A DNA stretch of 64,000 nt from Neoroseomonas alkaliterrae (GTDB lineage: Bacteria; Pseudomonadota; Alphaproteobacteria; Acetobacterales; Acetobacteraceae): positions 186,001-250,000 of the forward strand of contig NZ_JACIJE010000004.1 in the NCBI RefSeq assembly GCF_014199195.1, given 5' to 3'. Position numbers and translations under genes: made by a program. The notes beneath the pieces are model-generated. The model ran no database searches. It was not told the origin of the DNA and worked only from the letters and a program-made list of their open reading frames with translations. Positions within the stretch are counted from its first letter, which is position 1; every line of letters begins with the position of its first letter. Below are positions 44,686 to 51,768 of this stretch, piece by piece.

Positions 44686-45498
44686 TCAGGCGGTCGGCGC
44701 GGTTTCCCTGGCGGCGGCCATGGCGGCGAAGGGGCAGCCGGCGCTGCGGCGCTGGCGGCGGACCTCGGCGGCATAGCGGCCGGGCTGATGCTCCTCGGCG
44801 CTCGAGGGGATGACGATGCTCTCGCGGTAGGCGTCCCACTCCGCATCGCCCCATTGGGTCAGGGCGTCCGTCACGGTGGAGGCGTTCAGCACCGCATCGG
44901 CATAGGCGAATTGCGGCACCGGCATCACCTGCAGGATGGGGCGAAGCTGGGTTATCTGCACCGGGGTGTCGGTGCGGGTCAGGCGGATGTTCGTGAAGAG
45001 GGGGCCGAACCACTTGTCGAACTCGACCACGCCTTCGAACTGGTCATAGGCCGGGTTGCGCGGCAGGTTGGCCGGGGCGCGGCTGAGCAGCGACCAGCCC
45101 GGCGCGGTGCGCACGAAGAGGCCGGTCCACATCTGCACGACGCCAGGCTCGGGCAGGCCCGTCAGGAAGGGCGGCGAGAAGCCGCGGATGTCCTCGGGCA
45201 CCTCCTCGTCGAAGCGGGCGCGGAAATGCGGGTACTGCACGGCGCCGAGGCCGAGCGGCATCCATTCGTGCTCGAGTTCCTCGCAGGTCCAGAGGATCTC
45301 GTTGCCGTCCCACATCAGGCTGAACTCGAGCGGGGCGGTGATGTGCCAGCCATAGCCCGAGGCGGTGGTGACGGCGTCGCAGTAGCGGAAGGCCCGCGTG
45401 GGCAGCCCGCCGAGCGCCGAGCGGTCGGCGCGCTCGGGCGCCGGGATGCCGGGGATCAGGCGGTGGAAGGCGACGATCGGGGTGCGGTCGTGACCCAT
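44686..45498 (-). CDS. DUF6065 family protein, likely partner of the repeat peptide
   Basis: 270 residues from an ATG at 45498. The assignment to DUF6065 rests on remembered family features: an N-terminal AFHRLIPG, a FRYCDAVTTASGYGWHITAPLEFSLMWDG block at about 37-65, then VQMWTGLFVRTAPGWSLLSRAPAN and EFDKWFGPLFTNIRLTRTDTPVQI. The biochemical role of the family is not known to me. A His/Asp/Glu-rich core (His52, Asp64, Glu67, His77) could bind a metal. A basic tail ends with a Cys-Pro-Phe near residue 255. It lies 75 bases downstream of the repeat-peptide gene in the same direction and is closed by a strong hairpin, so the two form one unit. Confidence 0.75.
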   Translation of the reverse strand: MGHDRTPIVAFHRLIPGIPAPERADRSALGGLPTRAFRYCDAVTTASGYGWHITAPLEFSLMWDGNEILWTCEELEHEWMPLGLGAVQYPHFRARFDEEVPEDIRGFSPPFLTGLPEPGVVQMWTGLFVRTAPGWSLLSRAPANLPRNPAYDQFEGVVEFDKWFGPLFTNIRLTRTDTPVQITQLRPILQVMPVPQFAYADAVLNASTVTDALTQWGDAEWDAYRESIVIPSSAEEHQPGRYAAEVRRQRRSAGCPFAAMAAARETAPTA

Positions 45499-45540
45499 GG
45501 CGATGCCTGCTCGGGTGCTGCGGTGGCGGACGACAGGGCA

Positions 45541-45561
45541 GGGGACCCGCGCGGGGTCCCC
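45541..45561 (-). terminator. Hairpin between the repeat-peptide and DUF6065 genes
   Basis: An 8-bp GC stem (45541-45548 with 45554-45561, five-base loop) lies 12 bases past the repeat-peptide stop. Without a T-run it is more likely a partial terminator or RNA stabiliser that lets the small upstream gene be expressed above the downstream one, as is common for precursor-enzyme pairs. Confidence 0.5.
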
Positions 45562-45573
45562 CAGCCCCGAGGC

Positions 45574-45912
45574 TCAGACGCGACGCATGCCGGCGCCGAT
45601 GCGGACCGCGCCCTTGTCGGCGACGGAGGCGGGGGTGCGCATGCCGGCGCCGATGCGGACGGTGCCCTTGTCGGCGACGGAGGCCGGGGTGCGCATGCCG
45701 GCGCCGATGCGGACGGTGCCCTTGTCGGCGACGGAGGCGGGGGTGCGCATGCCGGCGCCGGTGCGGACGGTGCCCTTGTCGGCGACGGAGGCGGGGGTGC
45801 GCATGCCCGCGCCGGTGCGGACCGCGCCCTTGTCGGCGACGGAGGCCGGGGTGCGCATGCCGGCGCCCACGCGGACGGTGCGGGTGTCGAGGACCTTCGA
45901 GCTGGTGGTCAT
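45574..45912 (-). CDS. Tandem-repeat peptide, 18-residue units, possible multicore precursor
   Basis: 112 residues from an ATG at 45912 with GGAG upstream. After a 12-residue leader (MTTSSKVLDTRT) come five copies of VRxGAGMRTPASVADKGx and a truncated sixth ending GAGMRRV. Position 3 is Val, Thr, Thr, Ile, Ile, Ile in order; position 18 is Ala, Thr, Thr, Thr, Ala. Everything else is invariant. There is no signal peptide, cysteine, or membrane segment. The short leader, exact spacing and adjacent DUF6065 gene suggest a substrate with multiple identical cores, perhaps a modified peptide, but a structural repeat protein is also possible. The strand is chosen from the ribosome site, the leader, and the co-directional partner. 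Confidence 0.65.
   Translation of the reverse strand: MTTSSKVLDTRTVRVGAGMRTPASVADKGAVRTGAGMRTPASVADKGTVRTGAGMRTPASVADKGTVRIGAGMRTPASVADKGTVRIGAGMRTPASVADKGAVRIGAGMRRV
45577..45876 (-). repeat. 54-base tandem repeats, five full units plus 30 bases
   Basis: Five units of exactly 54 bases (45607-45876) and a partial unit (45577-45606) encode the 18-residue repeats. Unit-to-unit changes fall at only a few sites: two are silent in the peptide frame (a Pro and an Ala codon), and the others alter peptide positions 3 and 18. High identity indicates recent expansion or gene conversion. Confidence 0.95.
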
Positions 45913-45941
45913 GATCGGCGGTGCTCCAAGAGGAAAAGGAC

Positions 45942-45960
45942 CGTCTGGCTGGTCCAGACG
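45942..45960 (-). promoter_or_regulatory. Leader hairpin before the repeat-peptide gene
   Basis: A 7-bp stem (45942-45948 with 45954-45960, five-base loop) followed on the minus strand by a pyrimidine stretch TCCTTTTCCTCTT lies about 30 bases ahead of the repeat-peptide start. It resembles a weak attenuator or a 5' stabilising hairpin. Confidence 0.4.
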
Positions 45961-45986
45961 TCCTCAATCTGTGGTTTCACAACCGC

Positions 45987-46017
45987 CTTGACAAGCAATC
46001 TTTCCTACTTGTGCAAG
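45987..46017. promoter_or_regulatory. Paired palindromes, candidate operator
   Basis: CTTGACAAG (45987-45995) and CTTGTGCAAG (46008-46017) share CTTG/CAAG ends and start 21 bases apart, two DNA turns, so both would face the same side of the helix. The second overlaps the -35 region of a rightward promoter candidate. A dimeric regulator, possibly the adjacent SARP-like protein, could bind here. Confidence 0.45.
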
Positions 46018-46036
46018 AATTATTTCTCTATACAAT
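46009..46036 (+). promoter_or_regulatory. Candidate sigma-70 promoter for the SARP-like regulator
   Basis: TTGTGC (46009-46014), a 16-base spacer and TACAAT (46031-46036) match the -35/-10 consensus reasonably, with the -10 in a locally AT-rich run. It would give a leader of about 295 bases before the regulator start, which is long; TTGACG at 46135 is a nearer alternative. Confidence 0.4.
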
Positions 46037-46337
46037 ATGAGATAGGAATTTGATCAACACGTTCGCGTGACCAGCACTTCAAAGGCCCTCACCATGACTC
46101 ACTCCAACGCGAAATTCATACGCGGCTGACGTGGTTGACGCGATTTTCACGGAGACCGATACAACTTATTAGTTATTGCCGTGCCGCGATCTGTGCCGAA
46201 CTGGATAACGGCAGCACGACTCCGCCGCGCAGTGGCGCCTCGCATATCGCCGGAAGGGGGAAGCGGCGACCGGCATGCATCCCGATCCGCCCCTGCGCAC
46301 GGCGTTTGTTGGTCCGCCGAATCCGCGTTAACACTGC

Positions 46338-48350
46338 GTGATCATGGCAGATCTCGCTTTGGGCCCCGGGCAGGACAGCAGACCTTCCGGCGCCTTGGAC
46401 AGCACCGTGCTTCTCGGCGCCCGCCCGGCGATCCGGTTGCGCGTGACCATGCTGGGCCGGATGGATGTGCGGGCGCTGACGGGCGAGTCCCTGCTGCCGA
46501 GATCGCGCAAGACGCGAGCCTTGCTGGCGATCCTCGCCCTGGAGGCCCCCGGGCTCGTTTCCCGCCAGCGCATCGCCGAGCTCCTCTGGAGCCGCCGCGG
46601 CGAGGAACAGGCCCGCGGATCGCTCCGCCAGGCCCTGCACGAATTGCAGGAGGCGCTCGGCCCCGAGGCGAAGGCCCTCATCGTCGCGACGCGCGAGACC
46701 GTCGCGCTGAACGACGAGGGCGTCTGGACCGATGCGCGCGCCCTGCCGGCCCTGGCGCGGGACCGGCCCGAGGCGCTCGACCTGCTCAAATCGGAGCTCC
46801 TCGCGGATCTCGACGGCCTCGATGCCGCCTTCGATTCCTGGCTGGCCGACCAGCGCCGCCGGATCCGCGACATCGCCCTCGATGCCGCCTCGGCCCGCCT
46901 CGCCGCCGCGGCGACGCCGGAATCGCGCGCGCAGGAGGCCCGCCGCGTCCTTGCCATCGACCCCGCCCAGGAGCCGGTCTGGCGCGTCCTGATCCGCGCG
47001 GAGGCGGAGCGCGGCGACCGCGGCGCCGCCTTCGCCGCCTGGGAGGAATGCCGCCGCGTCTTCGCCGAGCGGTTCCGCGGCGCGCCCTCGCCCGAGACGG
47101 CGGCGCTCGCGGAATCTCTGCGCGGCGAGGTCGCCGTGCCGCCGCCCGCACCCCCGCCGCGCAACGCGGCGCGCGGCGCGCGCCTCGGCGTGATGCCGCT
47201 GCGCTTCCTCGGCGGCGATCCCGATCCGGAGGTCTCGCTCGGCCTCGCCGGCGAGATCACCGCGGCGCTCGCGCGTTTCCGCTGGCTGACGCTGGTGGAC
47301 AGCACCTCGATCGAGGCGGCGACGCGCCAGGAAGGCGGGGGTGAGGCGCTCGACCTCGACTTCAGCCTCTCCGGCACGGTGCAGCGCGCCGGGGACCGCG
47401 TGCGCGTCACGCTGCGCCTGACCGACCATCGCAGCCCGGAATCCGTCGTCTGGGCGGAGCGCTTCGACCGCGACGCGAACGACCTGCTGGCCCTGCAGGA
47501 CGAGATCGCGGCCGAGGTGGTGGCGCGGATCGACCCCGAGATCCTGCTCATCGAGGCGAACCGCGCCGCGGTCCGCGCGCCGGTGCAGGCGACGGCCTAC
47601 GACCTGCTGCTCCGCGCGATCCCGGCGATCTACCGGCTCGACCGCCAATCCTACGAACTCGCGGGCTCGATGCTCGCCGAGGCGACGCGGCTCGAGCCGG
47701 ATTATGCGCCGGCCTTCGCCTGGTATGCCTATTGGCACCTCTTCCTGGTCGGGCAGGGCTGGGCGACCGCGGGCAGCGAGGTGCTGGCGCGCAGCGAGGA
47801 GCTCGCCTCGCGCGCCGTCGCACTCGACCCGTCCGATGCGCAGGCGCTCGCCGTGCTCGGCCATGTGCGCGCCTTTCTCCATCATCGCGTCGAGGAGGCG
47901 GTGACGCTCTACGAGCGCGCGCTGGCGCTGAACCCGAACCTGCCCATGGCCTGGGTGTTCTCGGCGCTGGCGCTCTCCTACAAGGGCGAGCATGCGGAGG
48001 CCCTGCGCCGCTGGGAACGCTACAAGCGGCTCGCGCCGCTGCATCCGCATGCCTTCTTCTTCGACTCGGCGCGGCTCGTGCCGCTGCTCATGCTGCGCCG
48101 GTTTGAGGATGTGGACGCCGATGCGCGCCAGGTCACGGCGCTGCATTCGGGCTTCACCTTCCCTTACAAGCTGTGGCTGTCGGCGCTCGGGCACCTCGGG
48201 CGGCGCGAACAGGCGTCGGAGGTCCGGGCGAGGCTTGTCGCCCTCGAGCCGGATTTCGACCTGGTCAAGGCGCGCCAGCGTTCGCCGCTGCAGACGCCGA
48301 CCGACCTCGACTTCTACCTTCTTGGCCTGCGCAAGGCCGGCCTGACCTGA
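46338..48350 (+). CDS. SARP-like transcriptional regulator with TolB-like and TPR domains
   Basis: 670 residues from a GTG at 46338; an ATG two codons later (46344) is equally possible and neither has a clear ribosome site. Domains in order: an OmpR-type winged helix (about 33-125, with SRKTRALLAILALEAPGLVSRQRIAELLW), a BTAD bacterial activator domain (about 130-255, with ARDRPEALDLLKSELLADLDGLDAAFDSWL), a Pro-rich linker, a TolB-like/adenylate-cyclase-associated region (about 280-400, RLGVMPLRFLGGDPDPEVSLGLAGEITAAL), and C-terminal TPRs (about 430-650). Regulators of this type usually activate adjacent biosynthetic genes. It is divergent from the repeat-peptide/DUF6065 unit, its most likely target. 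Confidence 0.85.
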   Translation: MIMADLALGPGQDSRPSGALDSTVLLGARPAIRLRVTMLGRMDVRALTGESLLPRSRKTRALLAILALEAPGLVSRQRIAELLWSRRGEEQARGSLRQALHELQEALGPEAKALIVATRETVALNDEGVWTDARALPALARDRPEALDLLKSELLADLDGLDAAFDSWLADQRRRIRDIALDAASARLAAAATPESRAQEARRVLAIDPAQEPVWRVLIRAEAERGDRGAAFAAWEECRRVFAERFRGAPSPETAALAESLRGEVAVPPPAPPPRNAARGARLGVMPLRFLGGDPDPEVSLGLAGEITAALARFRWLTLVDSTSIEAATRQEGGGEALDLDFSLSGTVQRAGDRVRVTLRLTDHRSPESVVWAERFDRDANDLLALQDEIAAEVVARIDPEILLIEANRAAVRAPVQATAYDLLLRAIPAIYRLDRQSYELAGSMLAEATRLEPDYAPAFAWYAYWHLFLVGQGWATAGSEVLARSEELASRAVALDPSDAQALAVLGHVRAFLHHRVEEAVTLYERALALNPNLPMAWVFSALALSYKGEHAEALRRWERYKRLAPLHPHAFFFDSARLVPLLMLRRFEDVDADARQVTALHSGFTFPYKLWLSALGHLGRREQASEVRARLVALEPDFDLVKARQRSPLQTPTDLDFYLLGLRKAGLT

Positions 48351-48371
48351 TCCCCGGCCACCGCGCGCCGC

Positions 48372-49211
48372 TCACCGCAGCAGTTCCGCCGCGGCGCGGA
48401 GCAGGACGCCGTCCGGGCGGCGCAGCGCCTCCAGCACGCGGAAATGATCGGCGCCGGGGATGGGGATGAGCGGCCCGGGCGCCTGCGCCTCGGCCCGGAC
48501 GCGGTGGAAGACGCGGGACTGCCGGCGCAGTTCCGGCAGTTCGTGCCCGCCATAGGCGATGGCCATCGGCTTCCGCGCCACCGGGCGGCGTATCGGCGAG
48601 AGGTCGGAGACCTCGGCCTCGGTCAGGCGCAGCTTCTCGTCGATCATGGTGTCGCGGATCGGGGCGAGTTCGTGGATGCCCGAGATGGCGAGGGCGGCGG
48701 TCACCGCCGGATGCTCGGCGGCGAGCGCGGCGAGATGCCCGCCCGCGGACCAGCCCGAGACCACGATCGGCCCGCCGATGCCGTGCGCCGCGCCATGCGC
48801 CGCCAGCCAATCGAGCGCGCGGCTGATCTGCCAGGCGATGGTCGTCAGCGAGGCCTCGGGCGCCAGCGTGTAGCCCGGCAGCGCGGCCGACCAGCCCATG
48901 GCGAGCGCGCCCTCGGCCATGATGGCGAAATCCTCGCGCCGGTTGCGCTGCCAGTAGCCGCCATGGATGAAGACGAGGCAGGGGGCGCCGGCGTCGCGCC
49001 CCGGGTAGAGGTCCCATTTCTCCCGCCCGGCCTCGCCGTAGGGGATGTCGAGATGCCCGGCATGGGCGGCGCGGAAGGCGGCGGAGGCGGCGTTGCGGGC
49101 TGCGATCTGCTGCGCGCTGTCGGGCACCATGCCGGTGTTGTCGTAGGCGTCGTCGCGTTCCTTCTGCGACCAGTACCGCCAGCCCTCGGCGAAGGCGTAG
49201 GGCGTGCTCAC
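48372..49211 (-). CDS. Alpha/beta hydrolase, arylformamidase-like
   Basis: 279 residues from a GTG at 49211 overlapping the stop of the dehydrogenase gene. The oxyanion motif LVFIHGGYWQRN, the nucleophile elbow VVSGWSAGGHLAAL and a late PGADHFRVLEAL histidine give a full Ser-Asp-His triad layout. The HGGYW variant is typical of kynurenine formamidase-like esterases. The N-terminus (WSQKERDDAYDNTGMVPDS) also fits that group. No tryptophan-catabolism genes are adjacent, so it could be a general small-ester or amide hydrolase. Confidence 0.87.
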   Translation of the reverse strand: MSTPYAFAEGWRYWSQKERDDAYDNTGMVPDSAQQIAARNAASAAFRAAHAGHLDIPYGEAGREKWDLYPGRDAGAPCLVFIHGGYWQRNRREDFAIMAEGALAMGWSAALPGYTLAPEASLTTIAWQISRALDWLAAHGAAHGIGGPIVVSGWSAGGHLAALAAEHPAVTAALAISGIHELAPIRDTMIDEKLRLTEAEVSDLSPIRRPVARKPMAIAYGGHELPELRRQSRVFHRVRAEAQAPGPLIPIPGADHFRVLEALRRPDGVLLRAAAELLR

Positions 49212-50179
49212 GGCGCGATGACGCGCACCGGCGCGCCGGCGTTGAAGGCCTCGATCGCCTCGACGCAGCCGGCGTAGTAGGCGCGGTAGTTCTGCTGCGA
49301 CACGTAGCCGAGATGCGGCGTCAGGATGGTGTTCGGCGCCGACAGGATCGGGTGGCCCGGCGGCAGCGGCTCGGTGTCGAAGACGTCGATCCCCGCGCCG
49401 GCGATGCGGCCTTCCTTCAGCGCCGCGATCAGCGCGTCCTGGTCGATCAGCGGCCCGCGCGAGGTGTTCACGATGAAGGCCGTGGGCTTCATGCGCGCGA
49501 TATCCTCGGCGCCGACGATGCCGCGCGAGCGGTCGGAGAGGATCAGGTGCAGCGTGACGACATCGGCCTCGCGGAACAGCGTCTGCTTGTCCACGCGCTG
49601 TGCGCCGATCTCGGCGGCGCGTTCCTCCGTCAGGTTCTGGCTCCAGGCGATCACCTTCATGCCGAAGGCCTGCGCGACCTTCGCGACGCGCCCGCCGAGC
49701 TTGCCGAGGCCGACCACGCCGAGCGTCTGCCCCTCCAGCGCGGTGCCGACCGAGGTCTGCCAGCGCCCCTCCCGCAGCGCCTGCTGCTGCGCCGGCAGGT
49801 CGCGCATCAGGCCGATGATGAGGCCCCAGGTGATGTCCACCGTCGGGTCGCCGTGCGAGGGCGTGCCGCAGAAGACGATGCCGCGCTCGGCGCAGGCCGC
49901 GGCGTCGATGGAGCGGTTGCGCGCGGCGGTGGTGATCAGCAGGCGCAGATTGGGCAGGCGCTCGATCAAGGCGCGCGGGAAGGGCGTGCGCTCGCGCATG
50001 GCGAGGATGGCGTCGAAGGGCTCGAGGCGCCGCACGAGAGCCTCGCGGTCGGTCAGCGTGTCGCGGAACGCCGTGATCTCCATCCCGGCGAGCCGTTCCC
50101 AGGGCCCCATGGACATCGCGACACCCTGATAGTCGTCGAGGATGGCAAGGCGCTTCAGCGGCGCCGGAGGCTGGCTCAT
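49208..50179 (-). CDS. D-2-hydroxyacid dehydrogenase family protein
   Basis: 323 residues. The NAD-binding motif is LGVVGLGKLGGRVAKVAQAFG. Catalytic residues are in FIVNTSRGPLIDQ (Arg), VFDTEPLPPGHP (Glu) and LTPHLGYVSQ (His). The N-terminus (LAILDDYQGVAMSMGPWERL) is typical of a subgroup common in alphaproteobacteria, annotated only at family level. It is coupled by a four-base overlap to the hydrolase downstream, so the two may act on one substrate. Confidence 0.93.
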   Translation of the reverse strand: MSQPPAPLKRLAILDDYQGVAMSMGPWERLAGMEITAFRDTLTDREALVRRLEPFDAILAMRERTPFPRALIERLPNLRLLITTAARNRSIDAAACAERGIVFCGTPSHGDPTVDITWGLIIGLMRDLPAQQQALREGRWQTSVGTALEGQTLGVVGLGKLGGRVAKVAQAFGMKVIAWSQNLTEERAAEIGAQRVDKQTLFREADVVTLHLILSDRSRGIVGAEDIARMKPTAFIVNTSRGPLIDQDALIAALKEGRIAGAGIDVFDTEPLPPGHPILSAPNTILTPHLGYVSQQNYRAYYAGCVEAIEAFNAGAPVRVIAP

Positions 50180-50234
50180 GGATCGTCTCCGTCGGGTTCG
50201 CGCCTAGATCGCGCCGGCGCGGCGGCGACGCAAG

Positions 50235-50681
50235 TCAGCCGGGAGCGGGCAGGGTGATCCCGGCAAGCGCGCCGCGGAGCAGCGGGGGCAATGGCGTCGG
50301 CGTCTTCTGCGTCGCGCGGTCCACATAGACATGGACGAAGTGGCCCTCCGCGCTCGCGCTGTCCTCCCCGTTGCGGAAGATGCCGATCTCGTAGCGCACC
50401 GAGGTGTTGCCCGCCCGCCCGCAGCGCAGCCCGGCCGTCACCTCGTCGGGGAAGGCGATGGGCGCGAAGTAGCGGCACTGGGTTTCCACGACGAGGCCGA
50501 TCACCGGCGCGGTCGGGATGTGCAGGAAGCCGGTGTCGGTGAGGAAACGCGCCACCACCGTGTCGAACCAGGAGTAGTAGGTGACGTTGTTGACGTGGCC
50601 ATAGACGTCGTTGTCCATCCAGCGCGTCGGGATGGTGAGGAAGAAGCGGTAGTCGGCGCGGGTGCCGCGGGTCCTGCTCAT
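50235..50681 (-). CDS. Acyl-CoA thioesterase, 4-hydroxybenzoyl-CoA thioesterase (hotdog) fold
   Basis: 148 residues from an ATG at 50681. The hotdog active-site pattern is TRWMDNDVYGHVNNVTYYSWFDT, with the catalytic Asp in DNDVYGHVNN. It hydrolyses short or medium acyl-CoA or aryl-CoA esters in the cytosol. The gene lies 55 bases upstream of the dehydrogenase on the same strand and could share its transcript. Confidence 0.92.
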   Translation of the reverse strand: MSRTRGTRADYRFFLTIPTRWMDNDVYGHVNNVTYYSWFDTVVARFLTDTGFLHIPTAPVIGLVVETQCRYFAPIAFPDEVTAGLRCGRAGNTSVRYEIGIFRNGEDSASAEGHFVHVYVDRATQKTPTPLPPLLRGALAGITLPAPG

Positions 50682-50970
50682 GTCGGGGTTCCGGTGCGCG
50701 GATCGCGATGCTCCCGCGCGGGGCGGGGCTTGCTCGGGGTTGTGGGCTGCATGGGGCCATCCTGCGCAACGCATGGCGGGCGCACCAGACCCGCCGATTC
50801 GCCGCTGGCATGTCCTGGGAGGATCGCGGCATAAGGCCTTGCCCGGACAGGAGCGCCACGCCGCGCCCTTCGCCGGGACTCGTGACAACGCTATATCTGG
50901 TGGTGTGGCGGCCTCATCGGACACAATCCGTATGGTTCCGTCCCCCCCGGATGAACGCTTCTGGAGCCCC

Positions 50971-51744
50971 ATGTCCGCCGCGCCTCGGCCCGATACACCG
51001 CCCCGCCTCGAGCCGTTCCGCCTGCGCGGCGCGAACTTCAACCTGCTCGTGCTGCGGCTGCTCGATCCGCGGCCGGAGGCGGTGGTGCCGGCGATCGGCG
51101 ACCAGTTCCGCCGCGCGCCGGGCTTCCTGCGCTTCGCGCCGGTGGTGCTGGGCCTCGCCGACCTCGAGGTGCCGCCCGACCAGGTGGATTTTCCCGGCCT
51201 GATCGCCGGGCTGCGGGGGCTCGAGATCGTGCCGATCGGGACCACTGGCGGCACGCCCGAGATGCGCAACGCCGCGATGGCCTACGGCCTGCCGCCCATC
51301 CGCAGCGCTGGCGGCAAGGAGAGCGAGGAGCCCGCGCCGGCACCCACCGCCGCCGCGCCGGCCGAGCCGCCCGCCTCCGCGCCGCCGCCTCCACCGCAGC
51401 CCGCCGGCGCCATGCGCCCGACCATGGTGGTGGACCAGCCGGTGCGCGCGGGCCAGCGCGTCTGGGCGCAGGGCTGCGACCTGATCGTGACCGCGACGGT
51501 GAATGCGGGCGGCGAGGTGATCGCCGACGGCAACATCCACGTCTATGGCGCGCTGCGCGGCAGGGCGATCGCCGGCGGCGGCGACAACGCCGAGGCGCGG
51601 ATCTTCGCGCAGAACTTCGACCCCGAGCTCATCTCCATCGCCGGCTACTACGCGGTGCGCGAGGGGCTCGCGGGGGCGCCGATCGGCCGCGCGGTGCAGG
51701 TTCGCCTCACCGGCGAGCGCATGCGCTTCGACCCGATCGGCTGA
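50971..51744 (+). CDS. minC: Septum site-determining protein MinC
   Basis: 257 residues from an ATG at 50971 with GGAG close upstream; an in-frame ATG at 50932 is possible. The N-terminal FtsZ-inhibiting domain (RLRGANFNLLVLRLLDP to LRGLEIVPIGTTGG) is followed by a Pro/Ala-rich linker of about 40 residues and the C-terminal beta-helix that binds MinD (VWAQGCDLIVTATVNAGGEVIADGNIHVYGALRGRAIAG). With MinD and MinE it stops septum formation away from mid-cell. It heads a minC-minD-minE operon with gaps of 24 and -1 bases. Confidence 0.95.
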   Translation: MSAAPRPDTPPRLEPFRLRGANFNLLVLRLLDPRPEAVVPAIGDQFRRAPGFLRFAPVVLGLADLEVPPDQVDFPGLIAGLRGLEIVPIGTTGGTPEMRNAAMAYGLPPIRSAGGKESEEPAPAPTAAAPAEPPASAPPPPPQPAGAMRPTMVVDQPVRAGQRVWAQGCDLIVTATVNAGGEVIADGNIHVYGALRGRAIAGGGDNAEARIFAQNFDPELISIAGYYAVREGLAGAPIGRAVQVRLTGERMRFDPIG

Positions 51745-51768
51745 GAGGCATTCGAGGAGGCAGGGGAC

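Larger units (their letters stand above)
45913..46337. other. AT-rich divergent regulatory gap, 425 bases
   Basis: This gap between the repeat-peptide gene (leftward) and the SARP-like regulator (rightward) is far richer in A/T than the rest of the window, especially 45985-46180. It holds the leader hairpin at 45942-45960, two palindromes and a promoter candidate near 46009-46036, and a second weaker promoter-like sequence (TTGACG at 46135-46140). No convincing gene is present. Confidence 0.8.

Noticed and set aside
45577-45876. Direct repeats that could be taken for a CRISPR array
   Set aside because: Units are contiguous with no unique spacers, are 54 bases long and keep one reading frame; no cas genes are present.
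43762-45912. One operon from the repeat peptide through DUF169
   Set aside because: A 50-base double-stem hairpin separates DUF6065 from DUF169, making a separate transcript more likely; read-through is not excluded.
45497-45991. A 165-residue frame on the plus strand through the same repeats
   Set aside because: A 54-base unit without stops is open in several frames. The minus-strand frame has the ribosome site, a defined leader and a co-directional partner; the plus frame overlaps the DUF6065 start and the promoter region.
46135-46341. A 68-residue frame just ahead of the SARP-like regulator
   Set aside because: It starts at TTG without a ribosome site, has no family features, and lies in the AT-rich control region.
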